From: an uncultured Bacteroidaceae bacterium
GTDB lineage: Bacteria > Bacteroidota > Bacteroidia > Bacteroidales > Bacteroidaceae
Length of the DNA: 64,000 nucleotides
NCBI GenBank assembly: GCA_944321635.1
Contig: CALULY010000006.1
Span: forward strand, 62,001 to 126,000
Reading direction: 5' to 3'
Shown: piece after piece, positions 8,566 to 16,131 of the stretch
Numbering within the stretch: the stretch's first letter is position 1
How the letters are laid out: each line of letters begins with the position of its first letter
Notes under the pieces: generated by a model
Told to the model about the DNA's origin: nothing
Seen by the model: only the letters and a program-made list of their open reading frames with translations
Database searches by the model: none
Translations under genes and position numbers: made by a program

Positions 8566-9582
8566 TTAGGCATAAGTTTTTGTTCCTGCATCCGAATACA
8601 GCCGGCGTGCCACCTCGGCTATCCGCGCCTTGCGGCTGTCGCCGTCATTGTAGGCATCAAGAGCTGCAAAAAAATAGTTGTCAATTTTCTGCTTGTCCTC
8701 TTGCCCGAAATCGGCCGTGCTGCCCATGACGCTTTGCCTCACGGCCTGCTCTGCCACTCCGAGACGGCGCGTGGCATCATGCATGATGACTTGTGTCCTG
8801 CCATTACCAGCGTCGTCATCTGTCTCGACAAGCATGACCGGCACCTTGTAGGTCGCTTGAGTGTCATCTTCGCACAAGACGGACGCAATCCTCTCGGCAA
8901 GCTCGGCCTGCGCGGAGACATAATCTTTTGCTGAATTGATGAGGTTGACGGCATTTGCTTTGACGTGTGACGCGGCAATTGCCGTGCGGGCTTTTGCCGT
9001 CTCATCACCATCGACGACGACAGTTGACAGGAGTGCGGAATCCACTTTCCGGCGTTGCTCGGCCGTCGCCTTCTCCACAAAGTCAAAGCATGGTGCGAGG
9101 AGGTTGTGGATACGGTTGCGCAATTCGCCGTTGAGGTCGTCGAACAGGCGGGTGTAGCGTTCCTTGATGCGGTTGTAATCACCGCTCATCACGGTCTGCT
9201 TGTGCGCAAGCTCCTTGGACTGCTGCATCAGCTCGCCGGCAAGAGCATTCATCTGTGCCTCCTCCTCGGCATTTTGTATGCTTATGTTCTGGTTGATGAC
9301 CCCGAAGAAACCTTTTGTCGTGGCATCGCAAATGTCTTGGGCACTTTGCTGCTTGGCCTCTATCTCCCCGGCCTGGAAAAGCGCGACTGAAGCAGTTAGC
9401 CCCTGGACATGGGCGTTGCAAGTTTGAACACTGTCGTCAAAGGGAGCGGTGTCTACCTCGACATAGATGTCTATCGGTTCGCTGAGTGTCACATCTCTGG
9501 AGTAGGATTGACCTTGGCTGTCTGTGAAAGTGACGGTCTTGCTCAGCGTGATAACGTCGTGTATGTGCTTGGTGTAGCTCAT
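8566..9582 (-). CDS. Coiled-coil cytosolic protein, paralogue A of the SPFH cassette
   Basis: This 338-residue soluble, largely helical protein has no recognisable catalytic motif. Residues 84-157 and 205-250 align with the next gene upstream (9596-10516): both share an ELMQQ segment, a DYN.I..RY..LF..LN.EL.NR block and an AIAA.H.K.NA..LI block, so the two genes arose by duplication. An extra N-terminal 60 residues (TFTDSQGQSYSRDVTLSEP) looks like a small beta domain absent from the paralogue. The start at 9582 was chosen because a GGAGG Shine-Dalgarno-like sequence lies just upstream on the minus strand, unusual for this phylum. Function unknown; membrane-associated assembly is an inference from its neighbours. 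Confidence 0.65.
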   Translation of the reverse strand: MSYTKHIHDVITLSKTVTFTDSQGQSYSRDVTLSEPIDIYVEVDTAPFDDSVQTCNAHVQGLTASVALFQAGEIEAKQQSAQDICDATTKGFFGVINQNISIQNAEEEAQMNALAGELMQQSKELAHKQTVMSGDYNRIKERYTRLFDDLNGELRNRIHNLLAPCFDFVEKATAEQRRKVDSALLSTVVVDGDETAKARTAIAASHVKANAVNLINSAKDYVSAQAELAERIASVLCEDDTQATYKVPVMLVETDDDAGNGRTQVIMHDATRRLGVAEQAVRQSVMGSTADFGQEDKQKIDNYFFAALDAYNDGDSRKARIAEVARRLYSDAGTKTYA

Positions 9583-9595
9583 TTGTCCCTCCTTC

Positions 9596-10516
9596 CTACA
9601 ATGTTTGCCAATCTTTGTTCCTGTCAAAGAGCCTCTTCATCTCGGTCTTGACGCGCTCAGGGATGTCGGCTGCCTCGACCATGGCGGCGAAATTGTTGGC
9701 GACAGTCGCGCAGGTATGCTCGTCGGCATCGTGCCATTGCAGCTTGTCGCCAGCCTGGAGCGCGGCCATGGTCGCCGACATCAACGCTTTTTCTCCCAAC
9801 CGTGCGTTCATCTCGCTGTTGCCACGCACCTTTTGCACCGGGTTGTTGCCCGCGCCGCATTCTTCGGAAATGACTATCGGAAGGGAAAATGTCGCTGCTT
9901 CCGCCTGGAGGTCTTCGTGCTTGATGTGCTCGGTCAGGGCACGTGCCTCGTTGCTTTTCTTCAAGTAGTTGGTTATCTCGCCTATCAACTCCTGGGCATT
10001 GCGTTTGATGTGTGCTGCCGCTATTGCCTGGGCTGCGGTCAATGACTCTGATTGATAGACCGGGACGGACGAGATCAATGCGCATATCCTGTTCTGCAAC
10101 TGCTTGATGCGCTGTTCGCACAGTTCCATGACGGGACGGTCAAGCTCCACGACACGGTTTTTCAACTCTTTGTTGAGCGAGTTGAACAGTTTGACATAGC
10201 GCGAAGCAATGAGATTGTAGTCCTTGCCCATGCGGTCTTGCAGGGATCTGAGTGCCTTTTGCTGCTGCATGAGTTCGATGGCCAGGGCGTTGGCATTGCT
10301 GCTCTCGTTGGCCACCTTTTGCTCTATCTGGGCGGTAATCAGGTTGAAGAAGCCGTAATTGAGCCGTCCGCAAATCTTCTCGGACGAGACTTTTTCCTCG
10401 TTTATCACCGCAGTCTGCATGACACCCACCGCCGCAGTCGTCGCCATCACGTTGTGTGAGACCGAATCCATCTTGTTGGCCATCTGCGACGTGTCGATTG
10501 TGATGTACTTTTCCAT
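9596..10516 (-). CDS. Coiled-coil cytosolic protein, paralogue B of the SPFH cassette
   Basis: This 306-residue helical protein aligns along most of its length with the downstream gene product (8566-9582); the best block here is residues 48-121, containing ELMQQQKALRSLQDRM and LFNSLNKELKNRV. It has no signal peptide, membrane span or nucleotide-binding motif. The gene begins 11 bp after the two-helix membrane protein gene and ends 13 bp before its paralogue. The paired paralogues suggest a hetero-oligomer, loosely reminiscent of PspA/ESCRT-III-like helical membrane remodellers, but I see no direct sequence support for that family. Confidence 0.65.
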   Translation of the reverse strand: MEKYITIDTSQMANKMDSVSHNVMATTAAVGVMQTAVINEEKVSSEKICGRLNYGFFNLITAQIEQKVANESSNANALAIELMQQQKALRSLQDRMGKDYNLIASRYVKLFNSLNKELKNRVVELDRPVMELCEQRIKQLQNRICALISSVPVYQSESLTAAQAIAAAHIKRNAQELIGEITNYLKKSNEARALTEHIKHEDLQAEAATFSLPIVISEECGAGNNPVQKVRGNSEMNARLGEKALMSATMAALQAGDKLQWHDADEHTCATVANNFAAMVEAADIPERVKTEMKRLFDRNKDWQTL

Positions 10517-10527
10517 ACGGTCCTCCT

Positions 10528-12447
10528 TTATTTGTCAATCTCCTCCAGCGAATTGGCGGCGAGCTTGGCTACATTCATCGATAATTGTTCTTTAACGGAA
10601 TCCTCCACCGAAGGCGACGGAGGCAAGATTGATTCCTGCGCATAGAGCGGGCTGATGCTTGCCAACGGCCGCCGGCGGGCATCGAGTTCACCCACGTTGT
10701 CGCCTGCCGTCACTATGTCCTTTGCCATGCGGTCACGGAGGGAAGCGTCGTAGTATTCAATATACTCGAATGTCTCGGCCTTGTCATCGATGTCCTCCTT
10801 CAGACGCTCCATGTAGTCATCAAAGTCGTCCTGTGCCTTGCGGAACTGCTGTGACTGGACTTCGAATGCTGCCAACGTCTGCCCCATCTTGTCCTTTACG
10901 TCGGCAGTGGCGGGTGCAGCCGCCTCGCCGCTGGCAAGTTGTTGCCTCATGGTCCGCTTCATTCCTTCGAGACTTTCGAGTGTCGTCTGCGATGCCAGGA
11001 ATTTTGTCATGTTGCTGCGCATGATGTTGAGCAAGTCATCACTCGATGAACGGTTGCGGCCATAGAAGTCCTCCGTGTCGCGGTGCCATTGGTTGAGGAA
11101 GTCAATCTTCTGGTTTTTGATGTCATTGTAGATGTGCATCCGCTCGATCCTCGTTTCTGCGAGGAGGTTTTGCACGATGGGGGCGACGATTTCCTCCTGT
11201 ATCTGGCTGATGCCAAACGGTGCAGTCGTCGTCGAGCCATCTTCTGCCACCCAGTTGCCCGTCACCACGTCGTAACGGACACGGGAACTTGCCTTCAACT
11301 CAAATGGTTTGTAGCTCTCGACAGAATCCGAGTAGTTGAACGTCGTGTTGCGCATCTTCTCAATCTCGTCATGTTCCAGCAGTGGGGAATAGTGATTGTA
11401 AGAGTTCTTGAGAATGGTGAAAAGCAACCTGTTGGAACTCTCCACCATCTTGTTGTTTGAAGCCACTTTGAGCGTAGCGATGGTCTGTACGGCTATCCCC
11501 ACGTTGTGAATGAGATGCCGGAGCACGTCCTCAAACTGGGTGTTTTGCCGCGAAAACTCCCGCCGCGCACGGTTGATCGCCTCAAATTGCGCTATCTCCT
11601 TGTCGTAGGCATCCATGTTGAAGACGTTGACGACGGCGGGCAGGTCGCTCTCCGTCGTGCCGTATTCCTTTAAATAATATATCAACTCGGTGTCAGGCTC
11701 GACGAGCGGCATCGAGACTGTCTGTGTCGAGATGTCCGACAAGAAGTAAGTGCCGGCCCTGAGCGTGCGGTCGAGCTTGCCGAAATAGTCGTAGAACTTG
11801 ACTTGTTGTATCGACCTTGAGTAGTCGTCCGTCTCCACCTCCTCGACCTGCTCGTTGTTCTCGATGATCGGGGCTTTCGTTGAGAGCTGTTCCAACTCAT
11901 CCATCGTCTCGCCAAGTGCTTTGGGGTTGTTGGCCATCTGCATCTTGACCGACGTGTGGGGCGTTTGTCCGGAGTAGTCGATCACGATGCTCTTGCCGTC
12001 AAAGGGCACCTGTCTCGCCACCGGCACGTAGGCCACCCCTATCTTGCTGACCTTGTAGTCGCGGAAGATTTCCCCCTTCTTGCGCTCAAGCTCCGCCTTT
12101 GCCTCGTCGATGTCGCTTATCTCGCCATTGGATTGGTTGTACTTGACGACCGTGACGACCGCCATGACCGCACCTGCCGCCGTGACAATCAGGCCGGGGA
12201 CCAGCCCCATGGCAAAGATGAGCACGATGCCCACAGCCGCCAAGCTCCCCCAGATGATGAGGTTGCGGGTGATTTTGCGTTTGCTGTCCTCAGCGTCAGA
12301 GTGCTTGCCGTCGAGTGCGGCCTGTTGCTTCTCTATTTCTTCCTCCTGGCTGACTATCTTCTCAGCCGCCTTGAGGTAGAAGTCAAACAAGACTTTGGCT
12401 TGGTCTTGGTAGACGTCAAGCGAAGAGTCGAATACCTTACCTTTCAT
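10528..12447 (-). CDS. Large coiled-coil inner-membrane protein of the SPFH cassette
   Basis: This 639-residue protein starts with a charged coiled coil (about 15-60) followed by two adjacent transmembrane helices (about 62-80 and 81-102) that form a hairpin. The remaining 530 residues are hydrophilic, mostly helical and presumably cytosolic, with strong coiled-coil propensity at about 290-340 and 520-580. No Walker or dynamin-type GTPase motif is present, so it is not a dynamin-like protein despite the general layout. It ends in a low-complexity acidic tail. It lies 23 bp after the four-helix gene and 11 bp before the paralogue pair. Family not recognised. Confidence 0.6.
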   Translation of the reverse strand: MKGKVFDSSLDVYQDQAKVLFDFYLKAAEKIVSQEEEIEKQQAALDGKHSDAEDSKRKITRNLIIWGSLAAVGIVLIFAMGLVPGLIVTAAGAVMAVVTVVKYNQSNGEISDIDEAKAELERKKGEIFRDYKVSKIGVAYVPVARQVPFDGKSIVIDYSGQTPHTSVKMQMANNPKALGETMDELEQLSTKAPIIENNEQVEEVETDDYSRSIQQVKFYDYFGKLDRTLRAGTYFLSDISTQTVSMPLVEPDTELIYYLKEYGTTESDLPAVVNVFNMDAYDKEIAQFEAINRARREFSRQNTQFEDVLRHLIHNVGIAVQTIATLKVASNNKMVESSNRLLFTILKNSYNHYSPLLEHDEIEKMRNTTFNYSDSVESYKPFELKASSRVRYDVVTGNWVAEDGSTTTAPFGISQIQEEIVAPIVQNLLAETRIERMHIYNDIKNQKIDFLNQWHRDTEDFYGRNRSSSDDLLNIMRSNMTKFLASQTTLESLEGMKRTMRQQLASGEAAAPATADVKDKMGQTLAAFEVQSQQFRKAQDDFDDYMERLKEDIDDKAETFEYIEYYDASLRDRMAKDIVTAGDNVGELDARRRPLASISPLYAQESILPPSPSVEDSVKEQLSMNVAKLAANSLEEIDK

Positions 12448-12470
12448 GTCATTATGCTTTTTGGGTTAAA

Positions 12471-13166
12471 CTAAGTCGTCCTTATACGTTGCGACACCAC
12501 GTTCTCGGCGTTGGTGAGCGTCTGCTCCATCTCATCATCCGTCGCACCGCGTGCCGCATCGGCGGCGAGGTTGTTGAGAGCCGCCGCCAACTTGTCCTCA
12601 AGCAGGGCGGCTGCCGGGCTGTCACTGGGGGTGATGTAGGCTATGCGCTCGACGAGACGTCTTATCCTCTTCTTTGTGTCGTCGCAGAGTGTTGCGGAGA
12701 GGCCGGCTTCCACCTCCAGCCTGCCGCCCAAGTCCTTGAGCGTGTCACGGCTTGCCGCGCCGGCCGCGCTCGCTGCCGCCACCTCGTCCATCCGCTTGTC
12801 GGAGAACTTGCCAACGGCCAACCCGAAGAAGAGCACGGCGGCAAACAACGCCTGGTAGAGCACTTGCCACTTGAAGTAGTCTTGCAGCCACAACCCCACG
12901 ACGACCCCCGCCAGCGACAACAGGATGTAGGCGGAACTGACATAGATGTTGACACCCGTCGATGCCATGCTGCGCGAGAAGTCCTTGCTCCTCATGAAGA
13001 TGTTGTCCGTCGCGTAGACAAATGTCAGGAACGCCACGGCCACCACCACGGCATCCAACACAAGGACCTTGATGTCCGTAAACCACGGGGAGACAAACCA
13101 AGCCAGCACTCCGATGAATGCCAGGCCGGCGATGGTGATGATGATGTTTGCGTGTTTCATAACCAT
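12471..13166 (-). CDS. Four-helix membrane protein with coiled-coil tail
   Basis: This protein of 231 residues (229 if it starts at the second Met, 13160) has hydrophobic segments at about 8-27, 34-52, 72-94 and 102-119, then a 110-residue cytosolic helical tail with the arginine-rich stretch TKKRIRRLVERIAYITP. The start codon directly follows the TGA of the SPFH gene with no gap, indicating translational coupling. I recognise no named family. As a membrane anchor next to an SPFH/zinc-ribbon protein it recalls the Bacillus ydjFGHI arrangement, where membrane proteins accompany the SPFH protein YdjI, but homology was not established here. Confidence 0.6.
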   Translation of the reverse strand: MVMKHANIIITIAGLAFIGVLAWFVSPWFTDIKVLVLDAVVVAVAFLTFVYATDNIFMRSKDFSRSMASTGVNIYVSSAYILLSLAGVVVGLWLQDYFKWQVLYQALFAAVLFFGLAVGKFSDKRMDEVAAASAAGAASRDTLKDLGGRLEVEAGLSATLCDDTKKRIRRLVERIAYITPSDSPAAALLEDKLAAALNNLAADAARGATDDEMEQTLTNAENVVSQRIRTT

Positions 13167-14390
13167 TCATTCGTTTTTAGTTCCACAATTGGGGCAGAAT
13201 TTCTCCCCGTTGAGTTTGTACCCGCACTTCTTGCAGTTGGCAGACTTGCCGACAGGGTTGCCGCAGTTGGGGCAGAACGACGCGCCGGCGGGTATCTTGG
13301 CACTGCACTTCGCACACAGTTGCTGCGGCGCGAGGGTGTGCAACGCCGCGCCGCAATTGACGCAGCGGCGGCTGCCCTCCACCGTGTCAGAGCCGCAACG
13401 AGGACAAGGCTTGTACTCCTTGCCGCAGCGCGGGCAGAAGTGGTCGCTCGTGTCATACTTGCAACCGCAGTTGGCGCAGTAGACCTTTGACGAGGCCTCC
13501 TTCACCTCAGGCTTCGCGCCCTGCGCCGCACCCTGTTGCTGCCCGGGCAGTTGCGTGGGCTGCATCGTCTGCCCCATCTGGTTGACCATGCCCATGGCCA
13601 GCACCGCGCCAAGCAGCCCGTTGCCGCCGTCACCGAGGTTGTTGATGGCGCGCTCCTGTATGTCGAGGATGCGCTGCCGCTCAAACGACGCCATGTCCGT
13701 CCCGTAACCGCTCGCCATCATCAACCCTTCCTTGCTGGTGTCCTGCGTCACCGTCACGTTGAAGTCGGCAAACTCCAACCCCCACTCGTCAAGCAGCGTG
13801 CTGCAAGCCATGCGCGAATTGTCGGAGATGAACGACAGCCGCGTGTTGATGTCGGCAAACGTCAGCTGCAACTGGTCCACCAGCTGCGCCACCTTTTCTG
13901 ACACGATTCGCTTGACACGCCCATGCAACGCCTCAACGATGTCTTCATCGGCAAAAGGCGACTTGCCGTTGACAAGTTTGATGAAAAACTGCTCGGCCTC
14001 GACCACCTTGACGCCAAAGTTGACCGTCGCCACAGCCGGGAAGCCTTGAGCCTTGCCCGCATCCTTGAGCAGGAACGTGTTGGTCTCGACCTCCATGTTC
14101 ACGATGTCAGCCTTGTTGATGAACCACACCGAAGCCTCGATCGGGTTGCTCCCCCCGAATGGGATGCCAAACAGCCGCCGCACCACCGGGATGTTGGCAG
14201 TGTCGAGGGTGTAGGGGCGCGCGCCGCTGGGGGGATATTTCTTCTCGATCTGCCCGCCCAACAGGAACAAAGCCTCCTGCCCCTGCTTGACGTTGAGCTG
14301 CGTGTTTGACGAGAGGTTGCGCTGGGGATACTCCACCGCGAAGTAACGCCGCCCGTCGAAAGAAAAACTGGGATTGTCGATTATTGCCAT
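13167..14390 (-). CDS. SPFH-domain protein with four zinc ribbons (YdjI-like)
   Basis: This 407-residue protein has an SPFH/band-7-like region at about 25-250, including an E-rich helix near 150-185 and QDTSKEGL at 216-223. A Gly/Met/Gln-rich linker follows (255-295), and then eight CxxC pairs (Cys305/308, 319/322, 329/332, 343/346, 359/362, 373/376, 386/389, 399/402), enough for four zinc ribbons. The layout matches the YdjI branch of SPFH proteins, once called virion core proteins, whose Bacillus subtilis member sits in an operon with a PspA homologue and acts in envelope stress. There is no N-terminal membrane anchor, so recruitment probably depends on its neighbours. It is the first gene of the eight-gene minus-strand run. 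Confidence 0.75.
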   Translation of the reverse strand: MAIIDNPSFSFDGRRYFAVEYPQRNLSSNTQLNVKQGQEALFLLGGQIEKKYPPSGARPYTLDTANIPVVRRLFGIPFGGSNPIEASVWFINKADIVNMEVETNTFLLKDAGKAQGFPAVATVNFGVKVVEAEQFFIKLVNGKSPFADEDIVEALHGRVKRIVSEKVAQLVDQLQLTFADINTRLSFISDNSRMACSTLLDEWGLEFADFNVTVTQDTSKEGLMMASGYGTDMASFERQRILDIQERAINNLGDGGNGLLGAVLAMGMVNQMGQTMQPTQLPGQQQGAAQGAKPEVKEASSKVYCANCGCKYDTSDHFCPRCGKEYKPCPRCGSDTVEGSRRCVNCGAALHTLAPQQLCAKCSAKIPAGASFCPNCGNPVGKSANCKKCGYKLNGEKFCPNCGTKNE

Positions 14391-14635
14391 ATATGCTAAA
14401 AATTATGTTTCCCACACCAACATCCACAAATGTAGTGTAACGAATTTGCAAAACCATAATCAATATTGATGATTTTGTCCCGCATCACGCACCGTTTGGC
14501 ATATCTCGCAGCGCGGAGGCCCGGCATTTCGCGTTTTTTGCAAACCGTGCCTTGCACGGTGGGGCAAGGCATGAAGGCGGCGGCAAGCAGGGCAAAACCG
14601 GATGGCTCGGTGCTAAAAGTTCATTGTCTCCTAAT

Positions 14636-14712
14636 GAAAAGTATATTCAGAACTTTTGTTTATACATTCAAAAGTTCTGTTTATATAAACAAAACTTTTG
14701 AATGTACTTTTC
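14636..14712. repeat. Family A intergenic array, copy 2 (three 21-bp units)
   Basis: Units lie at 14645-14665, 14666-14686 and 14687-14707, with the same 17-bp near-palindromic core and 4-base linker as copy 1. Short inverted ends GAAAAGTA (14636-14643) and TACTTTTC (14705-14712) bracket them. The left flank CTCCTAATGAAAAGTA (14628-14643) is the reverse complement of the right flank of copy 3, so this copy is inverted relative to copy 3. It lies between the 5' end of the SPFH gene and the 3' end of the DUF4878-like gene. Confidence 0.85.
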
Positions 14713-14745
14713 TCGCCGGGCAAACTTGGTTTGCCCGGCGAGAAA
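14709..14745. terminator. Perfect 17-bp hairpin abutting array A2
   Basis: The arms 14709-14725 and 14729-14745 (core CGCCGGGCAAAC with GTTTGCCCGGCG) are perfectly complementary around a 3-base loop and overlap the right end of the repeat array by four bases. It may end transcription of the minus-strand lipoprotein gene at 14839, although no good U tract follows on either strand. Confidence 0.5.
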
Positions 14746-14838
14746 TCCCAATTTACCCCCTGCCCCATCGCCACGACTCCCAGTGCCAGAGCCGTGGCAA
14801 ACAGGACAGCGGGCGGACGGCTGCCGTGCCGACGCGGC

Positions 14839-15246
14839 TCATTTGTCCATAGACAGCAGCCACTTGCCATCGACGAGCACGAGTTTGGTCTCATCTTCCT
14901 CGCTCTCGCCGTTGCCGTAGGTGATTTTCATCTTGACCACCGCGCTGTTGCCATCCTCTGAGATTTCCTCAGAGAGTACCTCGATGTCAGTCACGCCGCC
15001 CTTGGCATCGATCTGGGGCTTGCCCTTCTCGTTCCACATCTCGGTGAGCATCTGCTTGGTCTGCTCGATCTCCTCGGCAGTGGCCTCGGTGCCATAGTCG
15101 ATGTTCTCATAGACCGACTCGGGATTGCCCCCGTAGAGGTCTTCGGCATACGCCTTGGCCGCCTCGCCAGGCGTTGACGGGGACGAGCAAGCTGCAAACA
15201 CAAGCGCGAGGGCGCACGACATCACTTTGAAAAGTTTCTTTGCCAT
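14839..15246 (-). CDS. Small lipoprotein, DUF4878-like
   Basis: This 135-residue protein has a lipoprotein signal with lipobox FAACS (Cys20). The mature part starts with a helix containing TPGEAAKAYAEDLYGG and continues as alternating strands ending in VDGKWLLSMDK, the pattern of the NTF2-like DUF4878 domain common in Bacteroidales lipoproteins. Such proteins probably bind a small ligand or partner in the periplasm, but no function is known. The gene is 22 bp downstream of the NlpC/P60-like gene and likely shares its transcript. Confidence 0.65.
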   Translation of the reverse strand: MAKKLFKVMSCALALVFAACSSPSTPGEAAKAYAEDLYGGNPESVYENIDYGTEATAEEIEQTKQMLTEMWNEKGKPQIDAKGGVTDIEVLSEEISEDGNSAVVKMKITYGNGESEEDETKLVLVDGKWLLSMDK

Positions 15247-15268
15247 AGTTGTTAAGTTTTGGTTTTGG

Positions 15269-15892
15269 TTAGTAGAATGTGTATTTCACCTCAAAGAGTG
15301 TGCTCTCGTATATGTCCGACGGCATGATGTAGTCGCCCGTGAAGCCTGGCAAGGCAAGGTGCGTCCTGCGCCCCTCGGTCACGTCAATCCCGCAGCGGGA
15401 ATAGACGTGGTGCACCAGTTCCGTGCAGTACAGGCGGCACGTGTCGCCCAAATCATAGTCATGGTCAAACTCGACACCCCTCGCCGCAATCTCCAGCGCA
15501 AGGCGCGCGGCACGGCGGGCGACTGTGCTGTCACAGGTGAAGTGCAGCAACGCGCCCTCGCGAGCCTTGTCCGGGGCGAAAAACGATGCGACGGCCTCGA
15601 CCTTGACCCTGTCAGGCGCGCCGTCCTCCCCCGCCTCGCCAGGGACGGAATGCACGACCACCATCTCCCCGCCGTCGCGAGCCACGATGCCGATGTGCGA
15701 GTACTTGCCCCCTGGGTCACTGCGCACCACTGCATAGCTCGTGATGCCGCAGCCACGGCGGAAGACCAGGTCGCCCTCGTGCATGGATTCCGCCGGCAGG
15801 GCGAATGTGCCCCTGCCCCGCCCGCATCCTCCGAAAGCGGAGATCAGGATGACGCTAACAATTGACATGATTGCCGCTTTCACTGGTTCCAT
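15269..15892 (-). CDS. YiiX/YebB-like permuted NlpC/P60 cysteine hydrolase
   Basis: This 207-residue protein has a hydrophobic N-terminus (about 5-22) ending in GGC, consistent with a lipoprotein (Cys23). The mature part shows the permuted NlpC/P60 layout: an early segment GDLVFRRG and YSHIGIV carrying the conserved His (about 66), and a later YCTELVHHVYS carrying the presumed catalytic Cys (about 156). In this order the domain acts as an amidase or thioesterase; family members are linked to peptidoglycan fragments or lipid acyl groups. The substrate here is unknown. A 22-bp gap to the DUF4878-like gene suggests a two-gene operon. Confidence 0.7.
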   Translation of the reverse strand: MEPVKAAIMSIVSVILISAFGGCGRGRGTFALPAESMHEGDLVFRRGCGITSYAVVRSDPGGKYSHIGIVARDGGEMVVVHSVPGEAGEDGAPDRVKVEAVASFFAPDKAREGALLHFTCDSTVARRAARLALEIAARGVEFDHDYDLGDTCRLYCTELVHHVYSRCGIDVTEGRRTHLALPGFTGDYIMPSDIYESTLFEVKYTFY

Positions 15893-16068
15893 CGCATTAT
15901 GCTCGTCTGGTCATGGCAAATATATCCCGCGCTGACCGCCCGCCGCCGCTCTCTGGGTACATATTTGGGGGTCATTGCGTCAATGACCATGGAATAATGG
16001 CGGCAAGGCAGGAGCACGGCATCAAACCGCCGCGCCACACAACAGCGACAAGCCGGCGGCACGGGCAT

Positions 16069-16107
16069 AAAAAAAAATCGGCGGCGGGCCGATGCCCGTC
16101 GCCGATT
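16069..16107 (-). terminator. Rho-independent terminator of the GH85 gene
   Basis: A 14-bp stem with one G-U pair (arms 16076-16089 and 16094-16107) around a 4-base loop is followed on the minus strand by a run of U (nine A on the plus strand, 16069-16077). It lies 24 bp beyond the stop of the minus-strand gene at 16132. This is the clearest intrinsic terminator in the window. Confidence 0.85.
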
Positions 16108-16131
16108 GATCGGATTAAAGTTGCCTAAGAC

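Noticed and set aside
10528-12447. Dynamin-like GTPase in the SPFH cassette
   Set aside because: The two-helix hairpin and coiled coils are suggestive, but there is no P-loop or other GTPase motif.
12489-13490. 333-codon plus-strand frame opposite the SPFH cassette
   Set aside because: It is an antisense shadow of two genes with membrane helices and zinc ribbons; composition is His/Arg-rich noise.
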